Assembly: GCF_964340395.1 (NCBI RefSeq)
Contig: NC_135554.1
Coordinates: 26,109,592-26,173,591 of the forward strand
Origin: Glandiceps talaboti
Taxonomy: Eukaryota > Hemichordata > Enteropneusta > Spengelidae
Reading direction: 5' to 3'
DNA: 64,000 bases
Shown here: one piece after another, positions 1-15,414 of the stretch
Layout: each line of letters starts with the position of its first letter
Numbering within the stretch: the stretch's first letter is position 1
Notes under the pieces: model-generated
Told to the model about the DNA's origin: nothing
Seen by the model: only the letters and a program-made list of their open reading frames with translations
Databases searched by the model: none
Translations under genes and position numbers: made by a program

Positions 1-559
1 TTGCATAAAGTTGAATTCTGCTTGTTGAGAAAACTTCTGTACCTGTGCAAAACTTTATCAGAAATTCAAGCCATGTTTGTATTAAGCTACATGCATGTAC
101 CATGTTTTTGAGTTATTGATGTTGTTCTGTATTTGCTAATAAATCTATTAATATCACTGATCCAAATTTAATGGTAAAAGATAGACAGACTTCCTGTTTT
201 GAACTTGGTAATAAAAATAAGACATTAGGGAACGATTGGAGATATACTCATTATTCCCTTTACTAATAATTAATGAAAATAATCATGAGTTGATGAGTCG
301 GTCTTTCTTTGATCTCGTTCACTTTAATTAACAATATTCACACCTTACCACTAATTTCTCACATGGGAATTGAAACTGATTTTTTTTTACATAATAGACT
401 GAAAGAGTTACATTAATTTGGTAAACGAACTAACAGCAATTAAATTACTAATTAGAATTGTCTCTCAACCCATATTATCTATTATGGCTAGTTATGGTTT
501 ATAATGAACACAATTCTAATTGACCTAAGGGCCTTCACCCATCTATATTGCTGCATGTA

Positions 560-765
560 TATGACCACCTAACTAACCTATTATAACCATCTAATTCAAC
601 AACTGTGAACACATAACTTATTGAGACCACCTAACTCAGCAATTGTGACCACCTAACTCTGCTTTTGACCACCTAAGCAATTGTCACCACCTAACTGCTA
701 TTGTGACTACCTAACTCTCCTATTGCGACCACCTAACTCTGCTATTGTGACCACCTAACTCTGCT
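560..765. repeat. imperfect tandem repeat of about 22 bp
   Basis: Units resemble GACCACCTAACTCTGCTATT with variable length. AT-rich surroundings without a gene. Confidence 0.8.
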
Positions 766-3700
766 TTCAATTTTGAAGCGTCACTCTTTTACATGATAGG
801 TTTTTTTCAAAAAAAAATAGTTTCGTTTCCAAACATTGATTTATAGCACATTCTGGATAATGGATAAAAATTCTTACAAACAACAAACAGGTACATTATA
901 TTAATCAGAATTTGGTGTGAATTTCTTTATAATATTCCAAAAAATTACTTGTATACTGATATTTTCATTCAAAATTCAACGGTACATAAGACATACATCT
1001 ATACTAATTAATTTACATGATACAACTGCCATACGTTATTTCAATCCATATCGTCTAACATCATCCTGTCAGGACCAAAACAGACAATAGCAAATTAAAG
1101 TACATCCCATACTAGTATATTGCCTTTTGTTAAATGTAACTGCTACCAGGCTCAACGAACTTCAAAGATTTTGTGAAAAAAAAAAATTAATAAATGTCAT
1201 CACAATTTGACATCATAATTAAATTCTTCATACCTTACCAGTTATGGATTATTTTAATATTTTTACTTACATTATTTTCTTATTTAACTGTCATTAATAG
1301 TATTTTTTTCATTTTTTTTTTACAATCACTTCACTTTATCTAATACTGTACATTTGATCTGAATTATATGAATATCAGCATTTGGATGTAAATACATGTA
1401 ATAATTAATATAGAATATCTTCTACAAACATTGCAGTAATGTTACAAATAAACATTTTGAAAAATGTTATCATAGTTCACATCCTACTCAGCTATACCTA
1501 GCATAAGTTTCTATCTACGGGGTCTTTCCAACCACTTGATTTTTTAAATACCGTTCCCATTTTACCGCAATTTCTCCATTCATGTGCAAATAATATAGAA
1601 AAAGCTGCTACAAACATTGTGGTAAACTTACAAGTGATTAGCTGAAGAGGAAAAAACCCTAGCGTAAAGCATGCAGAATGTAAATCGTAGACAATCAAGT
1701 AGAATTTCACTGTCTCTGATATGGTTCCATCATGTCTACAACAATCGTCCACAAAGTTCAGGTGTGTGTACTGGTTTTTATCTTGTCAGACAACCGTATT
1801 CCTTAGTGAACAGCTATCTGAGCAAAGTCTGCCCTCATCCATGCCAGAGAACTGTCACTGTATCACGTCATCCCGCCATCACTAAATAACCCTCACTAAC
1901 CCTACTGATAAGGCTTCATAATAACACAATTTTTATGCATGATAGGGGACAAAATAATCAGATAACTCCTACAAATTAAAGCATTCCACAATTCCCCCCT
2001 TGGCAAACCATGAATCCTGTTAATTATTTTATCAATGCATAAAGAAAATTATCTTTTGGCAAAGGTCTAGCAAGTTCAACTTTTTAATTCTATTATTTAA
2101 GCGCAATATTTTTTGACGTAGATCATCTGAATTCACGACAGCTTAATTGTGAGAACAGCGGGCAACATTATCACGCAGAGATGTGTTTCAAATATGGTTA
2201 TTTTAAACAATAGAAAACACAAAGACGACGAGACTGTGGGAATGGACTGGGAAAGCCAGAGGGAAAAGGGAAGATCCTGAAGGGAGGGCATAAGACTATG
2301 TAGTTCACTAGGATTGGAGACTCTAGCCTAAAGGTTAAATTAGTCATAGATGTAGGTGGAAATATCAAATCAAACTACACTGAAAGTATTATATTGTCAG
2401 ATCTACAAAATACACTATCTTAATCCCTCTATATGTGAATTGTGTTGCATACTGTACTGTCATGTCATGTATATTTGGTATATCAAATATTAAAACAAAA
2501 TATTAAGATAAAATATCCAGAATTTTTGTACATCAATAAAATCTGACAAAGTTTCCCATTAATTTACTAGTTTTTCACCTGCAATGTTTCTATTTTATTT
2601 TTTTATTTTTTTTATTTTTTTTTGCAGGGAGGGGGCAAAATCTACCCAGGTTCACCAGTCATTTTACCAGAGTTCCATCCAAATGTTTTTGACAGTGGTA
2701 TTGAATGTACCCAAGTTCAGTCATTTTACCATGGTTTTCCACTTCTGCATTTGTTCATCACCATACGTAGGTAAACCCTAACTTCCCAAATCATTCTACT
2801 TGGAATTCAAACCAGACCTGATATCTAATCACTGGATATGATGAATATTTTACAAAATTTCTCCTCTTTATAACCAGAGTTCTAAAACTTCAAAACAAAA
2901 CACGATTGATATATCTGTATGATCTACACTACACGTACATGTATGTCTATGAATCACCTTTTGATGCTGACTGACATAGACATTTGTCAAGGTCAAAGGT
3001 CAAGGGTACAAAACTCTGGCAAATAGCAGTGTTCATTTCAGGATAGCAACTAACACAAACCATTACAATTATACTAAGTGATGATGAAGTGTTGGCAAAA
3101 TGATATTAAAAATTATTTATTCATTAAATTACATACTTGCATTTGATGAAACAGAAACATATCAATGGATGACCTAAGGATGCATTTCATGATGATCTTT
3201 GTTTCATTTTTGTCTCCTGTTTATTTTAAAAGTTGACTGATGTATAACTTTTGTACTTTCATTTCAAGTTCTATCATATTTCACAAATTTGGATTTCATA
3301 TTTTCATATCAATTTTTCTACTTACTTTCAGAGACATCGTATATAATGCTATATTTGTCTCATAGAACAATCTATATTATTTTACTGTAATGTTATAATA
3401 TCCTGTCAATGGACCAATATTTTTTTAATAATTTCACACATCTCCTTCTCAAACTAAGAAACCATTACTTTTAACTTGACACTTATCATTTATTTATTTA
3501 TGTTTTGAAATTTACGTAAAATACCCACAGACTGGCAAACTACATTTTTGGAATAATGTGAAATCCTTCCAAATATTGAAAATAAAAGAATTCCGTGATT
3601 TAGGCCAATACAAGACCAACCAAGTTCTAACTTGGAAATCTTACAAATACTTGATATTTTTTTAATTTTTCATGTCAGGAATATTTGTAATTGACAGTTT

Positions 3701-4923
3701 GAAATTCATAAATGACTAGATTTGAATAATCTACCATGCACTTACTATATTGTGTAACCATTGTTCTCTGTTCATAATATAATAGTTTAATGTTATTGAT
3801 TGTTACACCCCTTAGATAAATGATATTTTTGCAATGAATTCCAAATGCCTGTAGTCCATGCCCACTTTAATGTAATGCTTTCAAGACATTTTACGGTGCA
3901 AACATTTTTAAATACTTAATTCAGTCAGTTCAGATCTTTCTAATCTCCTTTGAGAACGTCCATTTTTTCAAACAATTTTGTTAGTTCCTAGTCTATAATG
4001 GTTATAATTGGTGCCTGCACATTACACGAGACTACTTAGCCAACAAATTAATATTGAATTTCCTTACAAACTCAACTTTTATTCACTCCATTACCCAAAT
4101 GCAAACACAAAAATACATTTTGTTGGCAATCTAATAAAGCAGAGAAAACTAGACAATGATTTCAGGGGCAACATTGTGTGTACTCAGTCAAGCTATATAT
4201 AGGTCTAAAATAGACCAAAGAACAAATGAACACTTTCTAATCTGATTAAGGCTTTTACACTGACGTCAGGTTTTCCACAACACTAATTTTACAGCCGGTG
4301 TTTAATTTACCTGTCTACTGACAAGACATCAGTAGTTTGCTTTCTCATTAACCTATAGTTGTTGTTTTTTATTACTCATTTACGTTTCTGCTACATTTGT
4401 CAGGAAATGGTGTGAATCTTAACGTGAAATGGATGAATAAATCTGCTCCAAGACATCTTCAATGGTTTAAACGAGAGTTCATACATTGTAGATGTGAAAA
4501 CAGTAGTAACGGTTTGAATGTCTTTCTACAACACAGAGGACAGTATTTCTACAGAATGACTTGGTGTACCGGTTGCTGCCATTATACAGTAGTACATTTA
4601 CCCTGTAATTTCTTGACAATTTAAATAGGCAAACTTGCATAACAATGCAATCTTTTGTTATACAAATGATCAGACTATACCATTATTTTTTCAAGGGGGA
4701 AAACACTGCATAGAAGAATACCAGAAGAAAAATAGTGACGCAGAAAGAGCTAATGGCCCCATAAAAATTCCATTGTGTTATTAGCTACCATAAACTTAGA
4801 AAAACATTTGTACAAGCAGTATACACTAATCTTAAAAAAATATTAGTTTTGCATGGTAAATTTTTAACAAAAAATTCTTCAATTACTTATATGTCATATA
4901 TAACTAACTGCTAACTCCTGTTC

Positions 4924-5165
4924 TTGCATTTCGTTCACTTCAGGTGTTCAAGTTTTGTGGGCTACAAGCTGAGTTTATACTTCTTTTTTTGGGGGGGGGG
5001 GGGGGAAACACATTTTGTTCACTTCAGGTGTTCCAGTTTTGTGGGCTACAAGCTGAGTTTATACTTCTTCTTTTTTTTTTTGGGGGGGGGGGGCACATTT
5101 TGTTCACTTCAGGTGTTCCAGTTTTGTGGGCCACTAGCTGAGTTTATACTTTTTGGGGGGCGAGA
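4924..5165. repeat. three copies of an about 85-bp tandem repeat with T/G homopolymers
   Basis: Each copy has TTCACTTCAGGTGTTC, AGTTTTGTGGGC and AGCTGAGTTTATACTT and ends in a T run and a G run. Frames across it are homopolymer artefacts. Confidence 0.93.
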
Positions 5166-8100
5166 TTTATGCTGCGTATTTAAAAGTCACTCTTAGCATT
5201 GTACTTACTGAAGCACACTTAGCCATCATTTGCAATTCACTGAAATTCAAACCTGGCATTAAGATATAACATATTAACAATCTGATGTTGTTATAATTTT
5301 TCATACGTATCTAAAAATGTTGAGGCAATCACCTGTCCTAACAAATGCCAGAAGACGTTTGTAATGTCACAGAAGGCATGTATTTACATTAACATTATAC
5401 TAGAATAGTTTAATCAATGTATTCTGTAAGTATTTTCACTTAAGTAAAAAGTTTATAAACTCAGTTTAAAATTTAACAATAATTTATCCCAAATACTATG
5501 ACACTGAACCTGATATTTTCCTGATATTGTAAACATCAAGGTTTTTTTCTTAATTCTATGTTTTTGCTCTCAAATAGAATAAGATTCCTTCCTACTTAGC
5601 TTCAGTGCACAAAGATTGTACCATTAGTCAGTGCTTACAGCCTTTATTTTTTGAAGCCAACACAGCATTTGGAAAGTGCAAAATCTATCAACCAATACCA
5701 GTACATTCTTTTGAAATAGTATGTCTGTACTATGTGGCCTCTTGAGGGCGCTCTTTCAAGCTATTCTTGGCATGATTGTGAACACAAAGGGATAGCCTTT
5801 ATTACATACCAGTATATTTGTTACAATCTTCATGTTCAGACTTAATTAAACCTAACCCTATTATTTTTAATCTGTTTAATTTTTCAACAATTTCATTTAA
5901 ACTGAAGCTATCCAGTTTTTTATATGAAACAATATATTTATACTGTATCCGTACAACACTAGACTACATGTATGGAACTGTGTTCAGAAGTAGTACAGAG
6001 TTTATCATAGTGAATGAACTATTTCATGAAATCAAAGGTTAAACAATACATGTTAGTTATTTATTTGACTTTACACCACATTCCTAATGTATATATCTAC
6101 AAAAATATTGCATACCTCCGGTTGCCGCGGTACCTAGGAGTTCAAATTCCAGTTGTGTTGAAACAATACACAACATATCCACACTTCACCCCATTGTGTT
6201 ACAACATACATACCACTACACGTTGGAATCATAATAGACATTCCTTTTAGTCCTACACTTCAGGCCACCGCTTTGTTCCTTTGTTTCCTTGGCTTTACAT
6301 GTAATATACTACCGCTTTCATTCACTATACTTATCATATGACCGAACCTACATTGATCCAAGGTCAAACGGTAAACGAAAACATAAGAGGCAACCACTGA
6401 GACATACAGAAGGCAGTGTGGTTGAAAAACAACACAGTACAAAAAACACCATGTACTGGTTACAAAATCACTCATCCATTTGATACCACGTTTAGAACAA
6501 AATATAGAGTCTACACTCAACCAAGTTTTCATTAAATGCCACTTTTTCACAAAATGAACATTTAAGTCAAACCATTTAGGTTGAATAGCATTATTTTAAT
6601 AAATTATACCTAACACGCATCACTGCCATTTTTGGTTCAATATCATCTTTTAAATTAATGACTACTAAAGTAATTACTAAGTACTACATGTATCACTCAA
6701 CTCAACAAACCATAATTATTTTTCCACTTTTTGTACACCAGGTGGGGAACTTTTAGGCGTTATAAAGTGCCAAATGGGTCATGGCAATATCACCCAACCA
6801 GAACTGTCATTGCCATTGGGGTATAGCAAAGCTAAGAAAATTAGCACTTACAAATATCATCTCCTACAATGTAAGCTTGTTAAAGACTTTGTAAATACAC
6901 CTATCATTTTCAGAGAATAGAACCTAGGTTGCAGTTACCGAGACTGAAAATGGATTTCTAACACCTTTACACAAAACATTTCAATTTTGCTATTAAACCT
7001 GTCTGATTTCTATGAGTGATTGACTATCAATAAAATTCTAGCTATGAATATTTGAACTGTATAACTGTGCTTCTGAACTTCCTCACAAAAACATCATTTT
7101 CAATGTCCGGGTTTTTTGTAAAAGATGATTACATGACTGAAAATACTTTCTAAGACTCAGATAAAAAAGTCAATTTAAGATGTCTGTCAAATTTACCTAA
7201 ACATCGTTATGAGTAAATGTCAATGGATGTAACACAACAAATATTGAGACTGATGACAGTCAAATACCAATGCTATATTGTCCTGACATATAATATATAA
7301 GTTAACACAGTCACTCAATCTATCTAAACTTTACATTGGCTTGCACATGTGTGTTAATTAATTGAATCTTTCATTAGGGACCAATTTATTTCAATAAAAG
7401 AACTATAAAATCAAGATGTATTTGTACAGATCAATGATAAATTTAGTATTGATGTCATATATCCCAGCTCTTAACTATCCCTCATTAATTTGCCATGTCA
7501 ATATATTTTTTTGACGATCAATAAATTAAAGCTATGGAATTACATGTACAAGTCGATGTATGGCCATTTCAAACAAAATCTCTGGATATTCACTAATAAC
7601 AAAAACTTTCACGCTAGAATGATTATATTCATGGACTTTGGGTTCATACTTAGTAATGAATATTTCTACTCTCCAAGTCAAAATATTTCTTGCAAGAGAA
7701 TCACAAATTTTTGCTGATTTCTAATTAAATTATCTAACAACTATCTAAAATTGCACGCTAATTTTATTTCTGCATATTTGCCGATAAAATACATCAAGGG
7801 GATATTTTTTTTTTAAATTCTTGTTTTCATTTAATTTATTTCACATAGCAGACTGAATATATCATATTATAAATTTTTCAATAAAACTGAGACAGACATG
7901 TTTTTTAAATATTTTCTGAAAATGTTATTCTGGATTGAAAATTGTATTCCTTTTTTTATGTTGTTTTTTTTTCACACAGTATCACAAAAGACTTTGTCAG
8001 TAATAGTAATATAATAGTAGTAACTTTATTTCCTCATAAACATAAACAGTTTTTACGATACACAAAGCCAAGTTCAACTGTATCTACAGAAAATGTTTTT

Positions 8101-8264
8101 TTTACGTCCTAGCTGTTCTATATCACAACATATTGTACCTATGTCATTCAGTGCTTCTCTGGTAGTTGAAATAGGAGTTAAAACATTCCAAATTACCATT
8201 CTTTTTCTTGATTATTCATAAACTATGCTTGAGGTATGGTTATATTATCCCGAATAATTGTTTT

Positions 8265-8390
8265 CATTCAGCTGGAAAATATTCTTGACCTACGGGTTTC
8301 ATCTATCAACTCATAGTGACAAGGCTCCTTAGATCACTCATATTTGCCATGGCAGAACAACAAAGACAAATGTGGGGGAATAAAATCTAA
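8265..8390. repeat. dispersed repeat family A, copy 1
   Basis: Shares ATTCAGCTGGAAAATA, TTGACCTA/CTGACCTAAGGG, GTCACTCATATTTGCCATG and GGGGAATAA blocks, in the same order and orientation, with 61,505-61,640. Probably an old transposon or SINE fragment. Confidence 0.7.
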
Positions 8391-9517
8391 TTGACTTGGT
8401 TTTGCACACTGATGTTTTTTGCATTTTTTCAGACAGTCAGGCATTTGATTTTTTTTTTTCTTGAATGAACTTAACAAATGACCTTACAGTGTGTTGTTGA
8501 CATCTAACTGAACTCATACTGTGACAATGAATAGAATCACGATGACCAATTTCACAACTATTTCTGTCATGTTGATACATCTTCAACGAAGCTGACTTCT
8601 GTTCTTTCAAACTTCAAATGACGGCTGCTTTTATTTAACCTGCAAAACGTTAGTGTGAAAGAAACGTGGCAGCTATTCAGTCATCAGGCAAGTAAGCCAC
8701 TGGCTAAGAAAGCCGTAAAACTTCCTTGAAGAGGAATATTCAGTGACCATATAAAAATAATAACCCATCACTTACTACACCAATAAATTATATAAAATTT
8801 ACTCTTTATTCTTACTCATAACTATATGCTGGTTGTCACAGAGTAAAAATGCATCAAACAAATTTTCAAAATAATTCACTGGCTCCAAATGTCATCAATA
8901 CTTGTCAAGTAGTCGGTGATAATACCCCCCAGAACCATCTCAGTGCTCAAAATGTCCCAAGGTATGCCATTGACATCAGGGTCATCAGTGTTTACACACT
9001 GTCAAATTTCAGACCAGACTCAAAAATAATTTCTACAATAAATGTAAAACGACATCTTTGTTTTGTATACTTGTGGGTTGATTCTGAAATGTTATTTGTG
9101 TTAAGACCAAAGATCTGACTTTGGATGTCGATGTCCGTATTTAATGTATTTCATCCTAACACCTTAAAATGATGGGTCAGTCTAAAAATTTTGAAAAGTT
9201 CAAAAAAGAAGTAAGTCTTAGTACGAGTGCATGTTGATGATACTTTCATTTCATAATCATATTTTAACAATCTCAATAACTCTGAAATGACAATTTAAGT
9301 CAGAAAGAAACTTTCAACCATTTTGTTTTATCAAATTTCACAAACTGATGATTTTTTTGCTCAAACAACTATTTTGCCCAAATATGTGCTTGCTGGCTCA
9401 CCATCATACAATCTGTGATGTTGTTTTTTTTCTAATCCTGTCATAGAGGGCTTCAATTTTTTTATTTCACCAGATTGAATATAGGTAGGTTGGATCATTA
9501 GAAATATAGAAAGTATG

Positions 9518-9660
9518 CCTACCCTTAGCATACATACTAACCTTAGCATACATCCTACCCTCAGCATACGTCCTACCCTCAGCATACGTCCTACCCTTAG
9601 CATACATCCTACCCTTAGCATACATCCTACCCTCAGCATACATACTACCCTTAGTATATG
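9518..9660. repeat. 18-bp tandem repeat, about eight units
   Basis: The unit is close to CTACCCTCAGCATACGTC with A/G and T/C variants. Because 18 is divisible by 3 the minus strand reads a six-residue MLRVGC repeat, most likely by chance. Confidence 0.93.
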
Positions 9661-11117
9661 GACTGTATAGCTACACATACAATTTGATCAATGAAGGATG
9701 ATTCAATATACAGTATACTACAGGACACACATCAACCTGGTCAAATCATCATATGTATGACAAAACTAACCCTAAAAATAATAATATCACTACATGCAGG
9801 TGTAATATTTTATTAATAATACACTGGTACCCTGATATTACTGTCTATATATGTAAGCTACACGTATCTGCTAATATTCCATTTCATTAATAAATCCTAT
9901 ATGATATTATTATATGTTTACACCGAATTCAATATTTTAAAAATAATTCATATAATATATGTTTGAACACAATGGAACCAGCTACAGTCAAACAATATCA
10001 CACTCAATTTTAAAATTTAGTCAATACAAATTTCTATGGTTACATCTCCAAGTGCAGCTGGTATCTCCAGTTCCTACTTTTTTACTTTAATCCAAGGAGT
10101 CCAAATCAGTAAAAGGCCCTTTAGCATACTGATAATTATAGTCTTCTATAATCTTGCCTCACAGTACATGTGTATATCAATAACGGTAATCATTACCTCA
10201 GCTTTTCAAAACTCAGATAAAATGTCTTTCTTTTGTCACTGATAGTGAAAATATCTTAAAAGGAAACACATACAGAAACATATAAATCATATTTTCCATA
10301 ACAAAGGGTACATCTATGTTATATATTGTTAAGACTTGTTCAAGTAGGTAATAATCTTGTTTTGCATGGTACTTATCTCACTTTACCAGTATATAACCAC
10401 TGGTGCCACCATATCATCATAAACTTAGAATCTTGTCACGTTAAACATAAAATGTAAGTATGCCACGATTCAAATAACATCTGATTCAGTAAAAGCACAA
10501 TAAAAACGACATCAAAAGAAAGGAACTCACGAGATAGCAAACCATGTGTATTGAGGAAGAAAATAGGTCAGTCAATCACAGATGTAAAGATGTGTACTTT
10601 ATTTCAGACTCCTAACTAAAATGCTAAATTTTTTCTTTGCAATTTTGAAAAGCAAAATTTGTTTTACTGCAGGTAGTATATACTGGGACAAACAGAACTA
10701 CAATGTCAATAAACCAAGACTCAGTTCTCTACAGCTTAATTCAATATTGTTGATAATTTGATGAAATCAAACCTGCATTTTATTTTCATTTTTGTATTTT
10801 CAGGGTTTTCAAATCAATATATTACCTAAGGTGTGTTTCAGTTAACTTTACAAAGGACTAACAAAGACTTTACATATTTCATTTGTAAAGTTCTACATAA
10901 CCATCTTTATAGCTCGGAATCCCAGACGGAAAATTTGATAAACGTACAATTTGTTGCACAATTTCTAGTAATTTTGGAAGAAATCATACTCTGGTTAGTA
11001 TATGACTGATCAATTGTATTAGTGTGTTTTTAATCATGTGTACATAATACATTATTTATATATTTTGATTCATGTTATTATTACCTTGCTGTGAATTTCT
11101 GTATACTAGTATTATGT

Positions 11118-11372
11118 GAGGGGACAGGCCCAGACTAGCTGTAAGCTATTTGCTGACTCCTAATTTACCCACTGTTATACTTTATATTTATTTGGGTATA
11201 TAAACTAAACGTTGGTCCGACCATATTAAGAAAGACACTGGACTACCCTTGCTAACTGCAGGAAATTGTGGGCAATGGAGAAGTTGTGCATATATCATAT
11301 AAGATTGTGGCAAAGCCCTCTAGTGGATGTGCAACTACATTAACTAACTAACTAAATAAATAAATTGAATAT
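11118..11372 (+). mobile_element. possible retroposon 3' end
   Basis: A stretch of more normal base composition ends in TTAACTAACTAACTAAATAA, a tandem tail of the type seen on non-LTR retroposons. No reverse transcriptase frame and no second copy in the window. Confidence 0.25.
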
Positions 11373-14300
11373 TATTAATCAAAGTCCTGATGAAACAACC
11401 ACATTATTTTTATTTCCAAGTTTACAATCTAACCCTTACAGTACACAGAGTATACAAAATCACAATTCAACATAATAGTGTTGTAGTTTTTTCACTGAAA
11501 ACCAATTATTCATCAAATATTTTATTAATTCGAATTGCAGAGAGACAAGTCCAAGGCAAAACCAGTACTTAGTTCAAACATTCTGATGTTTCAACTGTTC
11601 ATTGACAATGTTTACCAGATGAATAGTGACTAAGTCATTGGAATTTTGGAATTTTCAAACCATAATCAAGATTCTCAGAACAGTACTGGATTCAATTTTA
11701 GCAACATCTATGATTTCAATGATAAAGTTTATAAAGTTCACAACCACGTAGCTCAGCAGACGACAATTTTAGAACACATCAAACCGATATCATTTGTAAC
11801 CTGTGGCAAAACTGTTTCCCTGCAACTGAGTAATCACGCCTAGAAGTACAAAGTAGGACATTGACCTCATTCTGATATCTCCTGGACGTTATTAACATCA
11901 ATACCTCAGAATTGAACCTCAAAATTGACCCTCATTGGATTATTCAACATCAAAAGTTATCAACAACGTATAGCTTTATGCTGTGTTTCATATCAGTGAG
12001 AAGTGATGTATCACAAACTCTACTTCATACTTCCAATTCATTCATCCATATAGTCATAGTTTTATAATTTGATTACGTTAATTGGAATTAGTAATAGGTA
12101 TATTTTGTGCTTTGATCAATATCGATATCAAAATCTCGCCGCCAAAGCTACTAACATTGTTATGCGGCTTCTTTTAGCTGACACGAATTTCAAGTGGAGG
12201 ACACGAACAATATTGATATTTCACCATCAAATAGAGGCCGTTTTCTATTCATACTTCAATTTTATAAAATACTGTGATTCAGTCATTAAAATATAGCATT
12301 TACAGAGAACTGTCGGCATACAGGGTTAACCAAGTCAGCCACAGCATCAGTAACATAGGGTTAACCGAGTTGGCTATGTCGGCCTTGAAACAAGCTACCA
12401 AAAGGCATCTCACTAACAAGCATTTCCTGATGGTTTTCAATCTGAGTAGAATGGCTTTATGTTACTATAAAAAGCCTGGTCTGCTACTCTCCTAGACACT
12501 GCTTTCATGCTGTTTTCATATTTACAGCTGATGAATAAACACCACAAAACCTCCTAGGAGTAATCAGTGTGTCTCTAACAAGTATTCACTATGCTTTAAG
12601 TCAAATTATCCTTTCATTTCATTTGATGTTAGCAATTTTTTCAAGACGGGTTAAACACTATTTTTCTAGGTTATCTAACTTTCTATATAGGGAGTGTTCT
12701 GACTTTTATGCCAAGATACATTAAAATGTTCAAAACAGAATCACCAAGTTTCATTGAAATATTCAAAACGGAATCATGAATGGATGACGTTTAATTATTG
12801 TCAATATTTTAAGCAGACAATAACGACTTCAACACATTCTTTAAGGTATTACTGCACTTGTCAGAAAATTCACACATTCATGAATGAAAAATCAGAAAAT
12901 CTCCTACAACAATACTTGACAAGTCGACTTTCTGTTTTACTTGATAGATTCTGTCATTCTCTACAGAATTCTTTAAATCAAGTGCTGAATGTAATACTTG
13001 TGCTAATAATACCACTGATATCAAACGACATGGGATTTCCGACAAGTACAGAAATTTCTCCTTTATCACATTAACACAGTACAATACAAAATTATATTTT
13101 GTTTCACAACAGTGGGTCCAGAGACTTGGCTGTCGTTGGCTAGTATGTCATGCCAGATAGACAAGTCTTTGGTCTACACAGAAGTGAACACATCACGTTA
13201 ATAAATTCATTAACTACCAATATTTCAGATGGGACATCGAACTGGACAAGTTAAATTTCAAATCAAACTGAAAACAAAAAGAAAGAAAAGATGCCAGCTC
13301 CTTCATAATGTATAGAAGTGAGAAGTTATCTAAAAACTATACTGATACTATAGGTTACCTAACTCTACCTAGTTTTCCCCTGTCGACCTATAAAGGTTGG
13401 ACTAAATCATGAGTCACAGATGTCTCATCACATCATCCACTAATTCCTTTGTTTGTCCACGATTCCCAGATAATTAATGAGGAAAGAGCAGGAAACTAAA
13501 AATAAATCCCTAAATTGGTACTAGAAAACATATGCCAGCCAACAGTTTCTTTTCAGGGAGAGGATGCAATAATGGCTGCACAATACATTGTGATATTAAC
13601 CCTTGACAACCAGATATACATGAGAAAATATGTACACCAAAATCAGTGAAAAAATATGTACTCTTAATTTTTTTATCAAATTGTTCATAATGTGATATTT
13701 ACAGCTTCAATAGTTACCTCAAATCACCATGACAACAGTCCCCGTGATTTTAGCCTAAAATAATTAAAATTTGCTGAAAATAGCAGAAAAACAAGAATTT
13801 TTTGTGAGATGAAAAAAAAATGGTTTTACAGTCACATTAAAATATATTTCATTTTAAATTCACACAAATGAAGAAAACGTCCCTCAAATAGTTGGGAAAG
13901 ATATCTTACATACTGATCAAAGTGGCACCATAAAACAATGTGGTCAAATTGTGGTTGTCTGCATGCATCGGAAATGTCTCAGTGTAAAACTGGTATTTCT
14001 CTAAACATGAGACAGTCAAATTTATTACAAGCAGTGATTACATGCTAGTCTATACTATAGAATTACAAAACTCAATATCACCCCTGGATCCATCATATAA
14101 AACGCTGCACTTAAGATAAGTGTCATGGATAAAAATACAACTTGAAGTCAACAGCTTTATTTTATTATGACAGTACTTCCAGAATTCACATGTTGTGACA
14201 TGATTTGGATAAAAATTTATTTCAAAATTTAGTGACTGTAAATTCTGATATGATATGCCCTTTTTTCATGAGAGCTGGGTTTATAAATTATATATAGCGG

Positions 14301-14486
14301 CGAACAATCATGCTTGAAGTTGTCATCTCTACTTTGTGATCAGAAACATTGAATAAACCCGATGATGAAATCTTTGATATTTAGAATCTAAAATCAAAGT
14401 GTATTATGTGGATATAAACGGTTTTGATGTCATATTATGACGTAATCTATGACATAATTTTCATTTTACCAGGAGGAACTGATTTA

Positions 14487-14489
<3 letters not shown>

Positions 14490-14527
<38 letters not shown>
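14490..14527. repeat. (TA)n microsatellite
   Basis: About 18 uninterrupted TA units followed by TGTATT. No gene nearby. Confidence 0.97.
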
Positions 14528-14531
<4 letters not shown>

Positions 14532-14732
14532 TAAAAAGAAATCTCGATGTTATTCTGTTCATCAAGAGATGATACAATAAAAATGGTCAGCTGTAACTCT
14601 GAAATTTGTCATTCTGATGAAGATTGTCAACCAGGACAAATCAACAGTGTAACACTATTTAGAAAGTTGAACTGATTGTGTTTCATTTGATTTACCAATC
14701 TGAGGACATTTTAGATCAGAACCATTATTTAG

Positions 14733-14850
14733 TATGATCATTCTCGTAAACCAGAGCATTTATTTCTGCTGAAATAACAAAGTATCTCTTGGCAGGTACG
14801 TTTGCGACGATGCCGTGAAGAGGGCTGTGATTAAGACGTTGGTTATGATA
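14733..14850. repeat. dispersed repeat family B, copy 1
   Basis: Shares ATTCTCG, ACCAGAGC, TTTATTTCT, TATCTCTTGGCA and CGATG blocks in order with 29,531-29,645. Both copies are richer in CpG than their surroundings. Confidence 0.55.
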
Positions 14851-15389
14851 GATTTGAAATGCTACATGCTATATAAGCCACAGTGGTCAATTTTTGAAGA
14901 AAGGTAATATTGTGTATATCTTGTCTATGACCTTTGACCTAATGTGTTCTCTATAGGTTGTCTGTTCCTTCCTGAAGATAATCCAACCTATGATTTGTGG
15001 ACAACAAATGGGACAAATTTACATAACATTATCATAAATTCATTGTTGTGTAAATTAAAGACAAAATCAACCGTTACATCCATGGAACTGTCAGACAGTA
15101 CATATATATCATGAAACAAACGTACATTGTCTATGAAAACTGAGATTCAGAGAAAATCAATTTCCAAGTGTATTGTTACATGAACTATCATTTTTAATGA
15201 ACTGTGAACATAGTACTTAACATGTAATCAGAGCTCAGTTTGGTTCATTCTAATGACTAATTTCCAGTACAGGGAAAATTGTACAATTAACCAAATTACG
15301 TCAATTATGATAATTTTTTTAGATTCACTAAATGAAAGAACATCTCATTATCAAACTATGATACCAGGGAAAGAAATTATAATGATGTG

Positions 15390-15414
15390 CCCCCCCCCCC
15401 CCCCCCCCCCCCCC
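15390..15414. repeat. 25-nt poly(C) run
   Basis: The longest of about ten G or C homopolymers of 11 nt or more in this AT-rich window. Confidence 0.95.

Noticed and set aside
6108-6170. tRNA-like segment with GAGTTCAAATTCC
   Set aside because: Only a B-box-like match; no A box or cloverleaf could be traced.
9361-9678. MLRVGC repeat frame
   Set aside because: 18-bp tandem repeat divisible by three; no signal peptide or flanking coding signal that would make it credible.
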